Source: Gorillibacterium timonense
GTDB lineage: Bacteria; Bacillota; Bacilli; Paenibacillales; NBRC-103111
Length of the DNA: 64,000 bases
Direction: 5' to 3'
NCBI RefSeq assembly: GCF_001457415.1
Contig: NZ_LN881722.1
Location: 496,001-560,000 of the forward strand
Both the position numbers and the translations under genes were made by a program. Position 1 is the first letter of the stretch, and the number at the start of each line of letters is the position of its first letter. Under the pieces are notes generated by a model. It did not search any database. It saw nothing but the letters and a program-made list of their open reading frames with translations, and was not told the origin of the DNA. Shown in pieces: positions 55,486-63,740 of this stretch.

Positions 55486-57102
55486 TTAGTTCGTAAAGCC
55501 AGCGGTATCCAGGAGACGCTTGATCAGCGTAACAGCTTCGGCGCGGGTTGCGTTCAGCTGTCCTTTGATCGTGGTAGGCGTGTATCCTTTGATCAGACCC
55601 AGCTTAACAGCAGTTGCCACTTCGTCCTTGGCCCAAGCGGATACTTTAGCTGCATCCGTATAAGGCTTCAGAGCGGCCGCTTTGTCGGCAGTCGATACCG
55701 TCACGTCCTTGCCCGTGTAGGCAAGAGCGCGGAGTACCAAGGCAGCGACTTCTTCACGGCTGATCTTGGCATTCGGTTTGAAGGTGCCGTCGCCGTTGCC
55801 TTCAACAAGGCCAGCTTGAGCCGCCGTGTTGATCACATCTGCATACCACATCGTGCTGGCAACATCCTTAAAGCCAGCCGATTTGGCGCCGGTCGTCGTC
55901 AAGCCGAGGGCGCGAACGACAATCGCTGTGAATTCGGCACGGGTGATGTCGCTTTGCGGTAGGAAGCGGTTGTTATACCCTTCTACCACAAGCTTGTTCG
56001 CAAGGCTTTGAATGTCGACCTTCGCCCAATGAGTACTGATATCGGTGAAGGTTTTCTTCGTTTCTACTGGGGCGTAGATAGAGTTCCCTACCCGCCAGAT
56101 GGCGACTTCGGATTTATCTCCAACCGCAGCGAAAGAAGAAGGAACGAAGATGATGGATTTGCCTGCTGCGTCGTACAGAACTCCGGTAGAAGCCAGCGTG
56201 TTAATTTTGCCGAGGGCAGAATCAAGCTTAATCGTACGCTTCACGTAGGTTTTGCCAAAATCAACGTCAGCGGCTGTTTTACCTGTAGCTTCAGTTTGAA
56301 CCTTGAAGTCGATCACGTTGCCAAGCAGGGTAGCATCCTCAGCATAAGCTGCTTTCGTTACATCAGCCCGCGTTGCGTCAGATACTTTCGCAATCGTTAC
56401 GCGGATGTACAGTTCGTTCAGCGCGACTCCGACTTTCTTGGCAAGCGCTTCTGCGTCCAGCTTGGTAAGCGGCAGCGTGTAGGTGCCGTAATCGTTTTCT
56501 ACCGTCAGCACTTTACCCTTCGACAGCACCCAGGAAGGCAGAAGAACGAATTCACCAGGGAATTTCACCTTGGCATTCTCATCCTTCTGAAGCAGAGCAG
56601 CCAATTGATCGGCATTCGCTTTGCCGTTGGCATCGATGCTCACATCTCCCGAAGCCGGTGGGACGTAGATTCCGCCGCCCCCTGAGTACGAGGCACGGTT
56701 CATCGTGTCATAAGTGGCTTTGTTGACTCCATATACATACTTCACGACAGCTGGATCATAGGTACTTTCCAACGCGGTGAAGTTGAAGATATATCGGTAA
56801 CCGCTCTTGTAAGTGGTATCATATGTAGCCTGTACCACTTTCCAATGTGTATAAGTGGAATCATAGACCGTTACATAGACCGTGCTTCCGACATACGTAT
56901 CTTCGTACACGGAACCGTTCAGGTTACCATTGTAATCGTAGTTGTCGATCTTGATCGATGCAGCAAAAGCCAGTGCGGGGATCATGACCGATAAGATAAG
57001 CAGAGTTGCTAAAAGGCCGGAAACTTTCCTTTTAATAGACGTTTTCAAGAGGTGGGCACTCCTTTCCTTGCGGTTATTAGTGGTTAAGAAGTTATTTGTC
57101 AT
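55486..57102 (-). CDS. S-layer homology (SLH) domain surface protein
   Basis: The C-terminal 190 residues hold three SLH domains (FTDISTHWAKVDIQSLANK, FKDVASTMWYADVINTAAQAGLVEG with ISREEVAALVLRALAY, and KPYTDAAKVSAWAKDEVATA with ATRAEAVTLIKRLL) that bind secondary cell-wall polysaccharide. A signal peptide (KRKVSGLLATLLILSVMIPALAFA) precedes a Tyr/Thr-rich N-terminal part and a beta-rich middle. Two in-frame starts have ribosome sites: ATG 57102 behind a full AAAGGAGGTGA, and TTG 57048 behind AAAGGAG, which gives a more usual signal peptide. Possibly the S-layer subunit or an accessory surface protein; it lies inside the glycan locus. Confidence 0.9.
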   Translation of the reverse strand: MTNNFLTTNNRKERSAHLLKTSIKRKVSGLLATLLILSVMIPALAFAASIKIDNYDYNGNLNGSVYEDTYVGSTVYVTVYDSTYTHWKVVQATYDTTYKSGYRYIFNFTALESTYDPAVVKYVYGVNKATYDTMNRASYSGGGGIYVPPASGDVSIDANGKANADQLAALLQKDENAKVKFPGEFVLLPSWVLSKGKVLTVENDYGTYTLPLTKLDAEALAKKVGVALNELYIRVTIAKVSDATRADVTKAAYAEDATLLGNVIDFKVQTEATGKTAADVDFGKTYVKRTIKLDSALGKINTLASTGVLYDAAGKSIIFVPSSFAAVGDKSEVAIWRVGNSIYAPVETKKTFTDISTHWAKVDIQSLANKLVVEGYNNRFLPQSDITRAEFTAIVVRALGLTTTGAKSAGFKDVASTMWYADVINTAAQAGLVEGNGDGTFKPNAKISREEVAALVLRALAYTGKDVTVSTADKAAALKPYTDAAKVSAWAKDEVATAVKLGLIKGYTPTTIKGQLNATRAEAVTLIKRLLDTAGFTN

Positions 57103-57422
57103 TCCGTATTTCACCTCCTTTCTTGACTAACTAGATCCCTTTTTCGGAATAACATGTAACATTATGTTGTTATATGGAAAAAAGGTAACTCTTACTATAC
57201 TAATTCAAATGGGGGAAAACCACAATATAGAATGAATTCCTAATCTTTCAAAAAAATCATTGCTTGAGTATAACTAGCAATAATTATTGTGTACTCCAGT
57301 TTATAAACAGGAACGCTATCTATTAAACATTGAAAAGAGGAAGAAGGTTGCACGAATCTTTGGAAAAATTATTTCACCAATTTTGGAGATTACTCGATTT
57401 CTTGTGATAGGATAATTAAAGA
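57103..57422 (-). promoter_or_regulatory. Promoter region of the SLH gene
   Basis: On the minus strand TTGTGG (57225-57220), 17 bases, TAGTAT (57202-57197) is a candidate sigma-A promoter, leaving a leader of about 90 bases that contains the short palindrome AACATAATGTT. The remaining 200 bases to the left of rfbC are AT-rich with no gene. Confidence 0.5.
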
Positions 57423-57473
57423 CAAAAAGCTCATGCTCGGATTCACGATTAAACGTGACCCCAGAACATGAGC
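57423..57473 (-). terminator. Terminator after rfbC
   Basis: On the minus strand GCTCATGTTCTGG pairs with CCGAGCATGAGC (one bulge), with an inner TCACG/CGTGA stem and a 6-base loop, followed by TTTTTG (57428-57423). Confidence 0.85.
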
Positions 57474-57546
57474 AATGGATGTTAGGATGAAGCTTAAATT
57501 CAAGGGCCGAGGGCTCTTGCTTACACTTACTGATGCGATCTATGTG

Positions 57547-58101
57547 CTAATACGAAAAATTCATTTTCGCATCCTTCAACAGCGGCGCGATTTCATCCTT
57601 GGCTGACAGCACCGGGGTGACATGTAGAGGCCATTCGATGCCGATGTCGGGGTCGTTCCAACGAATGCCGCCATCGCATTCCGGAGCGTACAGCTCGTCG
57701 CATTTGTATTGAATCTCTACGTCATCGGTCAGGGTCATAAAACCATGAGCGAATCCTTTGGGGATGAGAAGTTGTTTCTTATTTTCGGCCGTCAGTTCAA
57801 TACCGAACCACTTACCGTATGTCGGGCTCCCTTGGCGGATATCCACAGCAACATCGAAGAGAGAGCCGCGGGTACAGCGAACCAGCTTGCTTTGAGCTTT
57901 TGGGTTCAGTTGGAAATGCAGACCGCGCAGCGTACCTTTGACGGCTGAATACGATTGATTATCCTGAACGAACGAATTGTTCAGCCCTTGCTCTTTAAAT
58001 TTGGATTCACTGTACGTCTCCATGAACCATCCGCGATGATCGCCAAAGACGGTTGGTTCCACGACGAGAACGCCCGATAGATTCGTCTCGGTAAATTTCA
58101 T
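57547..58101 (-). CDS. rfbC: dTDP-4-dehydrorhamnose 3,5-epimerase
   Basis: The 184-residue cupin protein has VVEPTVFGDHRGWFMETYSE (residues about 14-33), VQDNQSYSAVKGTLRGLHFQ with the active His in RGLHFQ, LVRCTRGSLFDVAVDIRQGSPTYG, and GFAHGFMTLTDDVEIQYKCDE. It is the third enzyme in dTDP-L-rhamnose synthesis. It follows rfbA by 27 bases in one operon. The second and fourth genes of the pathway (rfbB, rfbD) are not in the window and may lie further on or elsewhere. Rhamnose is a common component of S-layer glycans. Confidence 0.96.
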   Translation of the reverse strand: MKFTETNLSGVLVVEPTVFGDHRGWFMETYSESKFKEQGLNNSFVQDNQSYSAVKGTLRGLHFQLNPKAQSKLVRCTRGSLFDVAVDIRQGSPTYGKWFGIELTAENKKQLLIPKGFAHGFMTLTDDVEIQYKCDELYAPECDGGIRWNDPDIGIEWPLHVTPVLSAKDEIAPLLKDAKMNFSY

Positions 58102-58128
58102 TTTGATCCACTCTTTCTGTATGTAGAA

Positions 58129-59007
58129 TTAATAGACAATTTTTCCGGTCGCTACCTTGATCAGGTATTGCCCGTATCCGGTCTTGCTCAGCTTTTGTCC
58201 ACATTCCAGCAAGTGTTCTCTCGTGATCCATCCGTTGATGTAGGCGATTTCCTCTGGGGCGGATATCTTGATGCCTTGATGGTCTTCGATTGTCCGGACG
58301 AAATTCGTCGCGTCCACTAAGCTTTCATGCGTACCGGTGTCCAACCAGGTAAAACCGCGGCCTAGCAATTCGACGTCCAACTCTTCAAGTTTCAAATAGG
58401 CTTCATTGATTGAGGTAATCTCAAGCTCGCCACGGGCCGAAGGCTTGACCTCTTTGGCGATGGAGACCACACGATTGTCGTAGAAATAGAGCCCGGTTAC
58501 TGCATAATTGGATTTCGGATGTATGGGCTTTTCCTCAACACTGAGGACTTTACCCCTATCATCAAACTCTACCACGCCAAAACGTTCCGGATCAGGAACA
58601 TGATAGCCAAAAACCGTGGCACCTCGCGTTTTGGTGGCAGCACGTTTGAGAATCTGGGTCATGCCGTTGCCATAGTAAATATTGTCGCCCAATACCATCG
58701 CCACCGAGTCGCCTCCGATGAAAGACTCTCCTAAAAGGAAGGCTTGGGCAAGACCATCCGGGCTGGGCTGAATCTTGTATTGGAGCGAGATGCCGAATTG
58801 AGAGCCATCTCCCAGAAGATTCTCGAACCGCGGTGTGTCGTCCGGTGTCGATATAATCAAAATCTCTCGAATACCGGCTAGCATAAGAGTGGACAAGGGA
58901 TAGTAGATCATCGGTTTGTCATAGACGGGGAGCAATTGCTTGCTTGTGACCATCGTAAGTGGGTAGAGGCGCGTTCCGCTGCCCCCCGCGAGAATGATGC
59001 CCTTCAT
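58129..59007 (-). CDS. rfbA: Glucose-1-phosphate thymidylyltransferase
   Basis: The 292-residue protein begins with [18 protein letters not shown], the nucleotide-binding loop of sugar nucleotidyltransferases. [31 protein letters not shown] and [17 protein letters not shown] follow. It makes dTDP-glucose from glucose-1-phosphate and dTTP, the first step to dTDP-rhamnose. AAGGAGA precedes the ATG by 11-12 bases. Transcribed away from the ABC exporter genes, with rfbC downstream. Confidence 0.97.
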   Translation of the reverse strand: MKGIILAGGSGTRLYPLTMVTSKQLLPVYDKPMIYYPLSTLMLAGIREILIISTPDDTPRFENLLGDGSQFGISLQYKIQPSPDGLAQAFLLGESFIGGDSVAMVLGDNIYYGNGMTQILKRAATKTRGATVFGYHVPDPERFGVVEFDDRGKVLSVEEKPIHPKSNYAVTGLYFYDNRVVSIAKEVKPSARGELEITSINEAYLKLEELDVELLGRGFTWLDTGTHESLVDATNFVRTIEDHQGIKISAPEEIAYINGWITREHLLECGQKLSKTGYGQYLIKVATGKIVY

Positions 59008-59483
59008 TTTGTATTCAGCTCTCCTTGCTTGTTATAGTACTTGAGTTTTTTTAATTCCTCGATTCACAACTATTTACATTTTACGCCGACAATTTGTGAT
59101 TTGTCTATTCGAGTAATTACAAAAAGGTAACTATTTTCCCAAGTGCCCAATGTTGAAAAATATCTTATCCCGCCGATAGTGATGACTTTTCCTGTTGATT
59201 ACAGTCTGACTTGCGGTATATTGTTAGTATCACTATATATGTCGAATGAGAGGGAATCAATTGTGCTCTGAAACGAAATATTTATAAGCAAGCGCATCTC
59301 AACCCAAAATACAATCAGGTATAATTAGCCGCCGTGCGATTGTAGACTACATTGCATTTTTACCGTATACTGGATTTTAATCTCCTTATCCAGTTGGTCT
59401 GAGGAGTTTTAGAGATGTTTAGATCCCTTGAAAAATGTGGGCATTGTTTATCGACCCTGAAAAGTTAGGAGTAGCAAGATAAG
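59008..59483. other. Divergent AT-rich intergenic region, rfbA and exporter operon
   Basis: It should hold promoters in both directions. On the minus strand TAGACA (spacer 18) TAAAAT about 65 bases before rfbA is a weak candidate. I see no convincing box set for the rightward operon, no repeat and no RNA gene. Base composition falls from here on to clearly AT-rich. Confidence 0.4.
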
Positions 59484-60851
59484 ATGAAGGTTTTTAAACG
59501 CGTAGCCATCCCTTTTTTTTCACTTGTTCTTTTGTTTTTTTCGTTTCACTTTTTTGATGCCTATTACAACAATCCTAATGAGTTCTCGTTGAAAATGGAA
59601 GTTAGCTCCTTGCAAGAGACTCATTATCAGATGTTTTACTCAGATGATACCAACAATTGGACTGAGGATAAATCTGCACGTTTAAGTTATGATCATCCTG
59701 GCGAATGGATGAAGCTTAAATTCTCACTTCCTAAATCTCACTATGTAAGAATTGATTTTGGGGATACTGTCGATAATACAGTTACCATTCGGGGTTTGGA
59801 AATCAAGGGGAATTCAGGTGTTATTGTTGATCTAGGAACTGTAGAGCTTCGATTAAATCAAGCAGCAGTCCAAGCGGGGAAGCAAAAAAATACCTACCAG
59901 TTAAGATCCACTGGGAATGATCCCTTTATTTACTTTGATGCGAGCTCCTATTTTTCCGCCGCAGAAAAAGGTAGGGACTTAAAGAAAAATGTAATATCAA
60001 TCATTTTTAGTTTACTTGTAGCTGGTGGTTTTTACCTCATTTCGAGATATGCAAAAGAAAGCATACAATTTATCAAAGACTTCATTAACAATAGGACACT
60101 TGTCTTAAACCTAGCTAAGAATGATTTTAAAACAAAGTATGCTTCATCTTATTTGGGAGTCTTGTGGGGATTTATTAATCCATTATTAACGATAACGACC
60201 TACTGGTTTGTTTTTCAAGTTGGTTTGCGAAGCGGGAACATGGGGCAGACTCCATTTATTATTTGGTTTATTGCCGGGATAATCCCCTGGTTCTTTTTTT
60301 CGGACGCACTGTCCAGTTCAACGAATGCTTTTATCGAGTATAACTACCTCGTAAAGAAAGTTGTATTTAAAGTTGAGTTGTTACCTCTTGTTAAAATCTT
60401 TTCCGCATTTTTTATTCAAATGTTTTTTGTCATTTTCATTTTTGCGATCTATTCCTTTTACGGAATTTATCCAACGTTATATAGTATACAATTAATTTAC
60501 TATATCGTTGCTTTATTTGCCTTGGTTGTTTCTCTTTCGTTAATGACTTCTTCTGTACTTCTCTTTTTCAAAGACCTGAATCAAATAATTAGTGTTATTC
60601 TTCAAATGGGGTTCTGGTTTACTCCAATCGGCTGGTCAATAAGTATGCTATCAGACTTTTGGGGAAATATCTTTAAATTGAATCCAATGTTTTACATCGT
60701 CCAGGGCTATAGGGACACATTAATTGATCATATTTGGTTTACCCAGCATCCCTATCAAACAGTTTATTTTTGGTTATTTTGTCTCGTATCATTTACTGTA
60801 GGGCATAAAATTTTTAAAAGGCTAAAACCGCATTTTCCTGATGTTCTTTAG
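59484..60851 (+). CDS. Polysaccharide ABC exporter permease (Wzm/TagG type) fused to an N-terminal ectodomain
   Basis: The last 270 residues are an ABC-2 polysaccharide export permease of six helices with KTKYASSYLGVLWGFINPLL (residues about 213-232) and FWFTPIGWSISML near the end. Before it lie a first membrane helix (about 8-25), an outside domain of about 130 residues (beta-rich; HYVRIDFGDTVDNTVTIRGLEI) and a second helix (about 173-192). Wzm proteins normally have only the permease part (about 260 residues), so the protein is a fusion of 455 residues. It moves a lipid-linked glycan across the membrane with the ATPase encoded 2 bases downstream. Confidence 0.88.
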   Translation: MKVFKRVAIPFFSLVLLFFSFHFFDAYYNNPNEFSLKMEVSSLQETHYQMFYSDDTNNWTEDKSARLSYDHPGEWMKLKFSLPKSHYVRIDFGDTVDNTVTIRGLEIKGNSGVIVDLGTVELRLNQAAVQAGKQKNTYQLRSTGNDPFIYFDASSYFSAAEKGRDLKKNVISIIFSLLVAGGFYLISRYAKESIQFIKDFINNRTLVLNLAKNDFKTKYASSYLGVLWGFINPLLTITTYWFVFQVGLRSGNMGQTPFIIWFIAGIIPWFFFSDALSSSTNAFIEYNYLVKKVVFKVELLPLVKIFSAFFIQMFFVIFIFAIYSFYGIYPTLYSIQLIYYIVALFALVVSLSLMTSSVLLFFKDLNQIISVILQMGFWFTPIGWSISMLSDFWGNIFKLNPMFYIVQGYRDTLIDHIWFTQHPYQTVYFWLFCLVSFTVGHKIFKRLKPHFPDVL

Positions 60852-60862
60852 GGGTGAAAAAA

Positions 60863-62083
60863 GTGAAAGAAGTTATTAAGATTGAAAACCTCGTAAAAAA
60901 ATATAAACTTTATGATAATCCGTCTGATCGCTTTAAAGAGGCGATTGATCCACGAAAGAAAAGTTATCACAAGGATTTTATAGCTTTGAACGGGATCGAT
61001 TTAACGGTCGAAGAGGGGGATGCTATTGGAATTTTGGGGAAAAACGGATCCGGGAAGTCAACTTTATTAAAGTTGATTACGGGTGTGCTAACTCCAACTA
61101 GCGGAACTATTGATATTAAAGGAAAGGTATCCGCCATCCTAGAACTAGGGGCCGGGTTTAACCCGGAATATACAGGTCGAGAGAATATCTACCTAAATGG
61201 GATGATGATGGGGTTTAGTCGAGAAAAAATGAGTGAGAAAATCGACTCCGTGATTGAATTTGCCGATATAGGGGGGTTTATTGAACAACCTGTGAAAATC
61301 TATTCAAGTGGTATGTTCGCAAGACTCGCATTTGCAGTTTCGATCAATGTGGAACCTGATATTTTGATTGTCGACGAGGCATTAGCAGTAGGTGATACCC
61401 GATTTCAGACCAAGTGCATTGATAAAATGAAAGACCTTAAGAATAGTGGGACTACTATTTTATTCGTATCGCATGCATCAGAGCAGGTTAAGCGATTTTG
61501 CAACAAGGCTGTTTGGATTAAAAGTGGAGAAGTTGCAGCATTAGGTGAATCAAGTGAAATCGTAGATCTTTATGAAGACTATATGAGAAATGACATCGAA
61601 CAGCCACTTCAGGAAATCGAAGTTAGAGAAGTCAAAGATCGTGTTTCTATTGAAAAAGATTTTGTTCTTCCAGCTAATCCCGACATTTTGGCCCTGATTA
61701 CAGATGTCCAAATAAACAAGACATTCTTTCGAACATTTGAAGAATTGATCGTTGAAATTGAATATGAAGTCTACGAAGAATCCATCGAAGATTTGCTTTT
61801 AGGCGCTGCTATTTATACACCCAATCGAGATTATATCTTTGGTCCAAACACCCATTTGGAAAAGGTTGAGATCCCGAACAAAATGGGGAGGCACAAAGTT
61901 ATCTACCGGATTCCGCAACTTCCGTTATTGGGAGGTACTTATTGCTTGGATGTTGGACTATTTAATAATGAAGGAATTGTTAATATCCACTATAAAGAAA
62001 GTGCTCTGACCTTCACTATAACCAATAAGTACTTTTCAGAGGGACTTGTTTATATTAAGCATAAATGGGAGGTACTGAAGTGA
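60863..62083 (+). CDS. Polysaccharide ABC exporter ATPase with C-terminal glycan-binding domain (Wzt type)
   Basis: The 406-residue protein starts with an ABC domain: Walker A GILGKNGSGKSTLLKLI (residues about 57-73), signature KIYSSGMFARLAFAVS and Walker B ILIVDEALAVGD. The usual Wzt/TagH sequence LELGAGFNPEYTGREN is present. After residue about 245, a beta-sandwich of about 150 residues follows (RTFEELIVEIEYEVYEE, LLLGAAIYTPNRDYIFGPNT), like the Wzt C-terminal domain that binds the non-reducing end of a finished O-antigen. The GTG at 60863 is favoured since AGGGGTGA lies just upstream; its end overlaps the next gene (GTGA). Confidence 0.9.
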   Translation: MKEVIKIENLVKKYKLYDNPSDRFKEAIDPRKKSYHKDFIALNGIDLTVEEGDAIGILGKNGSGKSTLLKLITGVLTPTSGTIDIKGKVSAILELGAGFNPEYTGRENIYLNGMMMGFSREKMSEKIDSVIEFADIGGFIEQPVKIYSSGMFARLAFAVSINVEPDILIVDEALAVGDTRFQTKCIDKMKDLKNSGTTILFVSHASEQVKRFCNKAVWIKSGEVAALGESSEIVDLYEDYMRNDIEQPLQEIEVREVKDRVSIEKDFVLPANPDILALITDVQINKTFFRTFEELIVEIEYEVYEESIEDLLLGAAIYTPNRDYIFGPNTHLEKVEIPNKMGRHKVIYRIPQLPLLGGTYCLDVGLFNNEGIVNIHYKESALTFTITNKYFSEGLVYIKHKWEVLK

Positions 62084-63720
62084 TTGATGTTCTTTTTGAC
62101 CAGTATCAACGTTATCAGAACGTTACGGATATTATTAACTCTCTCCGGAAAACTGGGCAGGTTTTTAATATATTAGAGGTTGGTGCTAACGAGCATCAGA
62201 ATCTTGAAAAGTTTTTACCTAATGACCAAATTACTTACCTGGATATCCAACTACCTGAGCATTTGAAGGATAACCCCCAGTATATACTAGGGGATGCTAC
62301 GGCTATGGATTTTGCTAATAATCACTACCACATTGTGGTCGCTCTTGACGTTTTCGAACACATTTTTGAAGAAGATCGTGATAAATTTATTGATGAATTA
62401 TATCGGGTTAGTTCAGACTTCTTTGTTATTACAGCCCCCTTTCACTCCGATTTGGTAGTAGAAGCTGAACGTAGAGTTAATGCTGTTTATAGATCAATAT
62501 TTAGCAATGATTTCATCTGGTTAGAAGAGCACCGATCAAATGGACTACCGAAGATAGAGAAGCTAATCGCTCATTTAAAATTTCATCAACTGCCTTACTC
62601 TATCACTAGTCATGGCGATATTCAGGTATGGGAAAGAATGATGAATATCCATTTTATTGCAGCACAAGATAGTCGGTTGTCGGAATACAGGAAAGAAATG
62701 GATATATTTTATAATAGCCACATCTATAAAAATGATTATGGAGATCTTTCCTATAGAAAAATATGCGTCGTTTCAAAGACAGTCGATTTGGCTTACCTTC
62801 CCAGCAGGCATGTTGATTTGCAAGAAAGAAATTCGGATATGGAGACATTCTACAGGATGGAACAAACTTTTTTGGCACTGAGTTCTATTCCACCTGTAGT
62901 CGCTCCTCCGACTGATTTTCTACAGTTATTTTTGGATGAAGGCATGGGGTTTTTCGAAGATGGTAGCTTGAAAGTAATTAATAATAAGCAGCATTTCAGG
63001 ATCGAATTGAATAATCGTAAACTAAAGTCGATAAGGATTGATCCATCCAATTTTAAAGGTACCTTTAGGATTGATAATATACGTCTTCATATAGAGGATA
63101 GCGGAATATTAAAAGAAGAAGATTATATGATAACGGGAAATTATCTCCACAACTTCAGGAATAATTATCTTTTTATAGAAGATGACCCTTGTATTGTTAT
63201 GTATTTCAAAACGGAGACGTCAATAAATCAGATTTCGTTTGATTGTATGCCTCTTCATCAGGAGGACTCCTCCGCTTCTCTAATCGATTACTTCACTGAA
63301 ATCATGCTTCAAAAGGAAGAACAGGAAAGAAGAAAGGTTAATGCGTTTGATATTGAAAGAAGACAATTAAATGATGCCATTAACGCAGTAGAAGGCGATC
63401 TGAATAATCTGAAGATGGAATATAACACACTTAGTGATGATTATATAAATAATATGAGAGCTTATGACGAAATTTTGACCGCACATGACGAGTTAAAGAG
63501 TTCTCATAACGAACTAAGGACTGCACATAACGAACTTAAATTTAAGTACGATCAATCCGAACTTCAAATAGAAGGTTTAAAGACAATCAACCATGAGCTA
63601 GTTCATTCCATTCAAGAGGTTCAATTAATAAATGATGACAGAGAGAAAGAATTGAACTCAATTTATTCATCAAGAGGTTGGACTTACTTGACTAAAATAA
63701 AACGAGTTCTGCGTAAATAA
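62080..63720 (+). CDS. Methyltransferase with beta-rich domain and C-terminal coiled coil
   Basis: Residues about 25-150 are a class I methyltransferase (FNILEVGANEHQNLEKFL, ITYLDIQLP, DATAMDF and VVALDVFEHIFEEDRDKF). Residues about 290-395 are beta-rich, including KLKSIRIDPSNFKGTFRIDN. From about 415 to 525 comes a long coiled coil with a clear seven-residue repeat (HDELKSS HNELRTA HNELKFK). It ends in SSRGWTYLTKIKRVLRK, a tail often seen in proteins of glycan loci. By analogy with WbdD it may cap the glycan with methyl and measure its length. The GTG at 62080 has GGGAGGT 6 bases upstream and overlaps the Wzt stop. Confidence 0.82.
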   Translation: MIDVLFDQYQRYQNVTDIINSLRKTGQVFNILEVGANEHQNLEKFLPNDQITYLDIQLPEHLKDNPQYILGDATAMDFANNHYHIVVALDVFEHIFEEDRDKFIDELYRVSSDFFVITAPFHSDLVVEAERRVNAVYRSIFSNDFIWLEEHRSNGLPKIEKLIAHLKFHQLPYSITSHGDIQVWERMMNIHFIAAQDSRLSEYRKEMDIFYNSHIYKNDYGDLSYRKICVVSKTVDLAYLPSRHVDLQERNSDMETFYRMEQTFLALSSIPPVVAPPTDFLQLFLDEGMGFFEDGSLKVINNKQHFRIELNNRKLKSIRIDPSNFKGTFRIDNIRLHIEDSGILKEEDYMITGNYLHNFRNNYLFIEDDPCIVMYFKTETSINQISFDCMPLHQEDSSASLIDYFTEIMLQKEEQERRKVNAFDIERRQLNDAINAVEGDLNNLKMEYNTLSDDYINNMRAYDEILTAHDELKSSHNELRTAHNELKFKYDQSELQIEGLKTINHELVHSIQEVQLINDDREKELNSIYSSRGWTYLTKIKRVLRK

Positions 63721-63740
63721 CATAATGAGAAGGTGATTTT

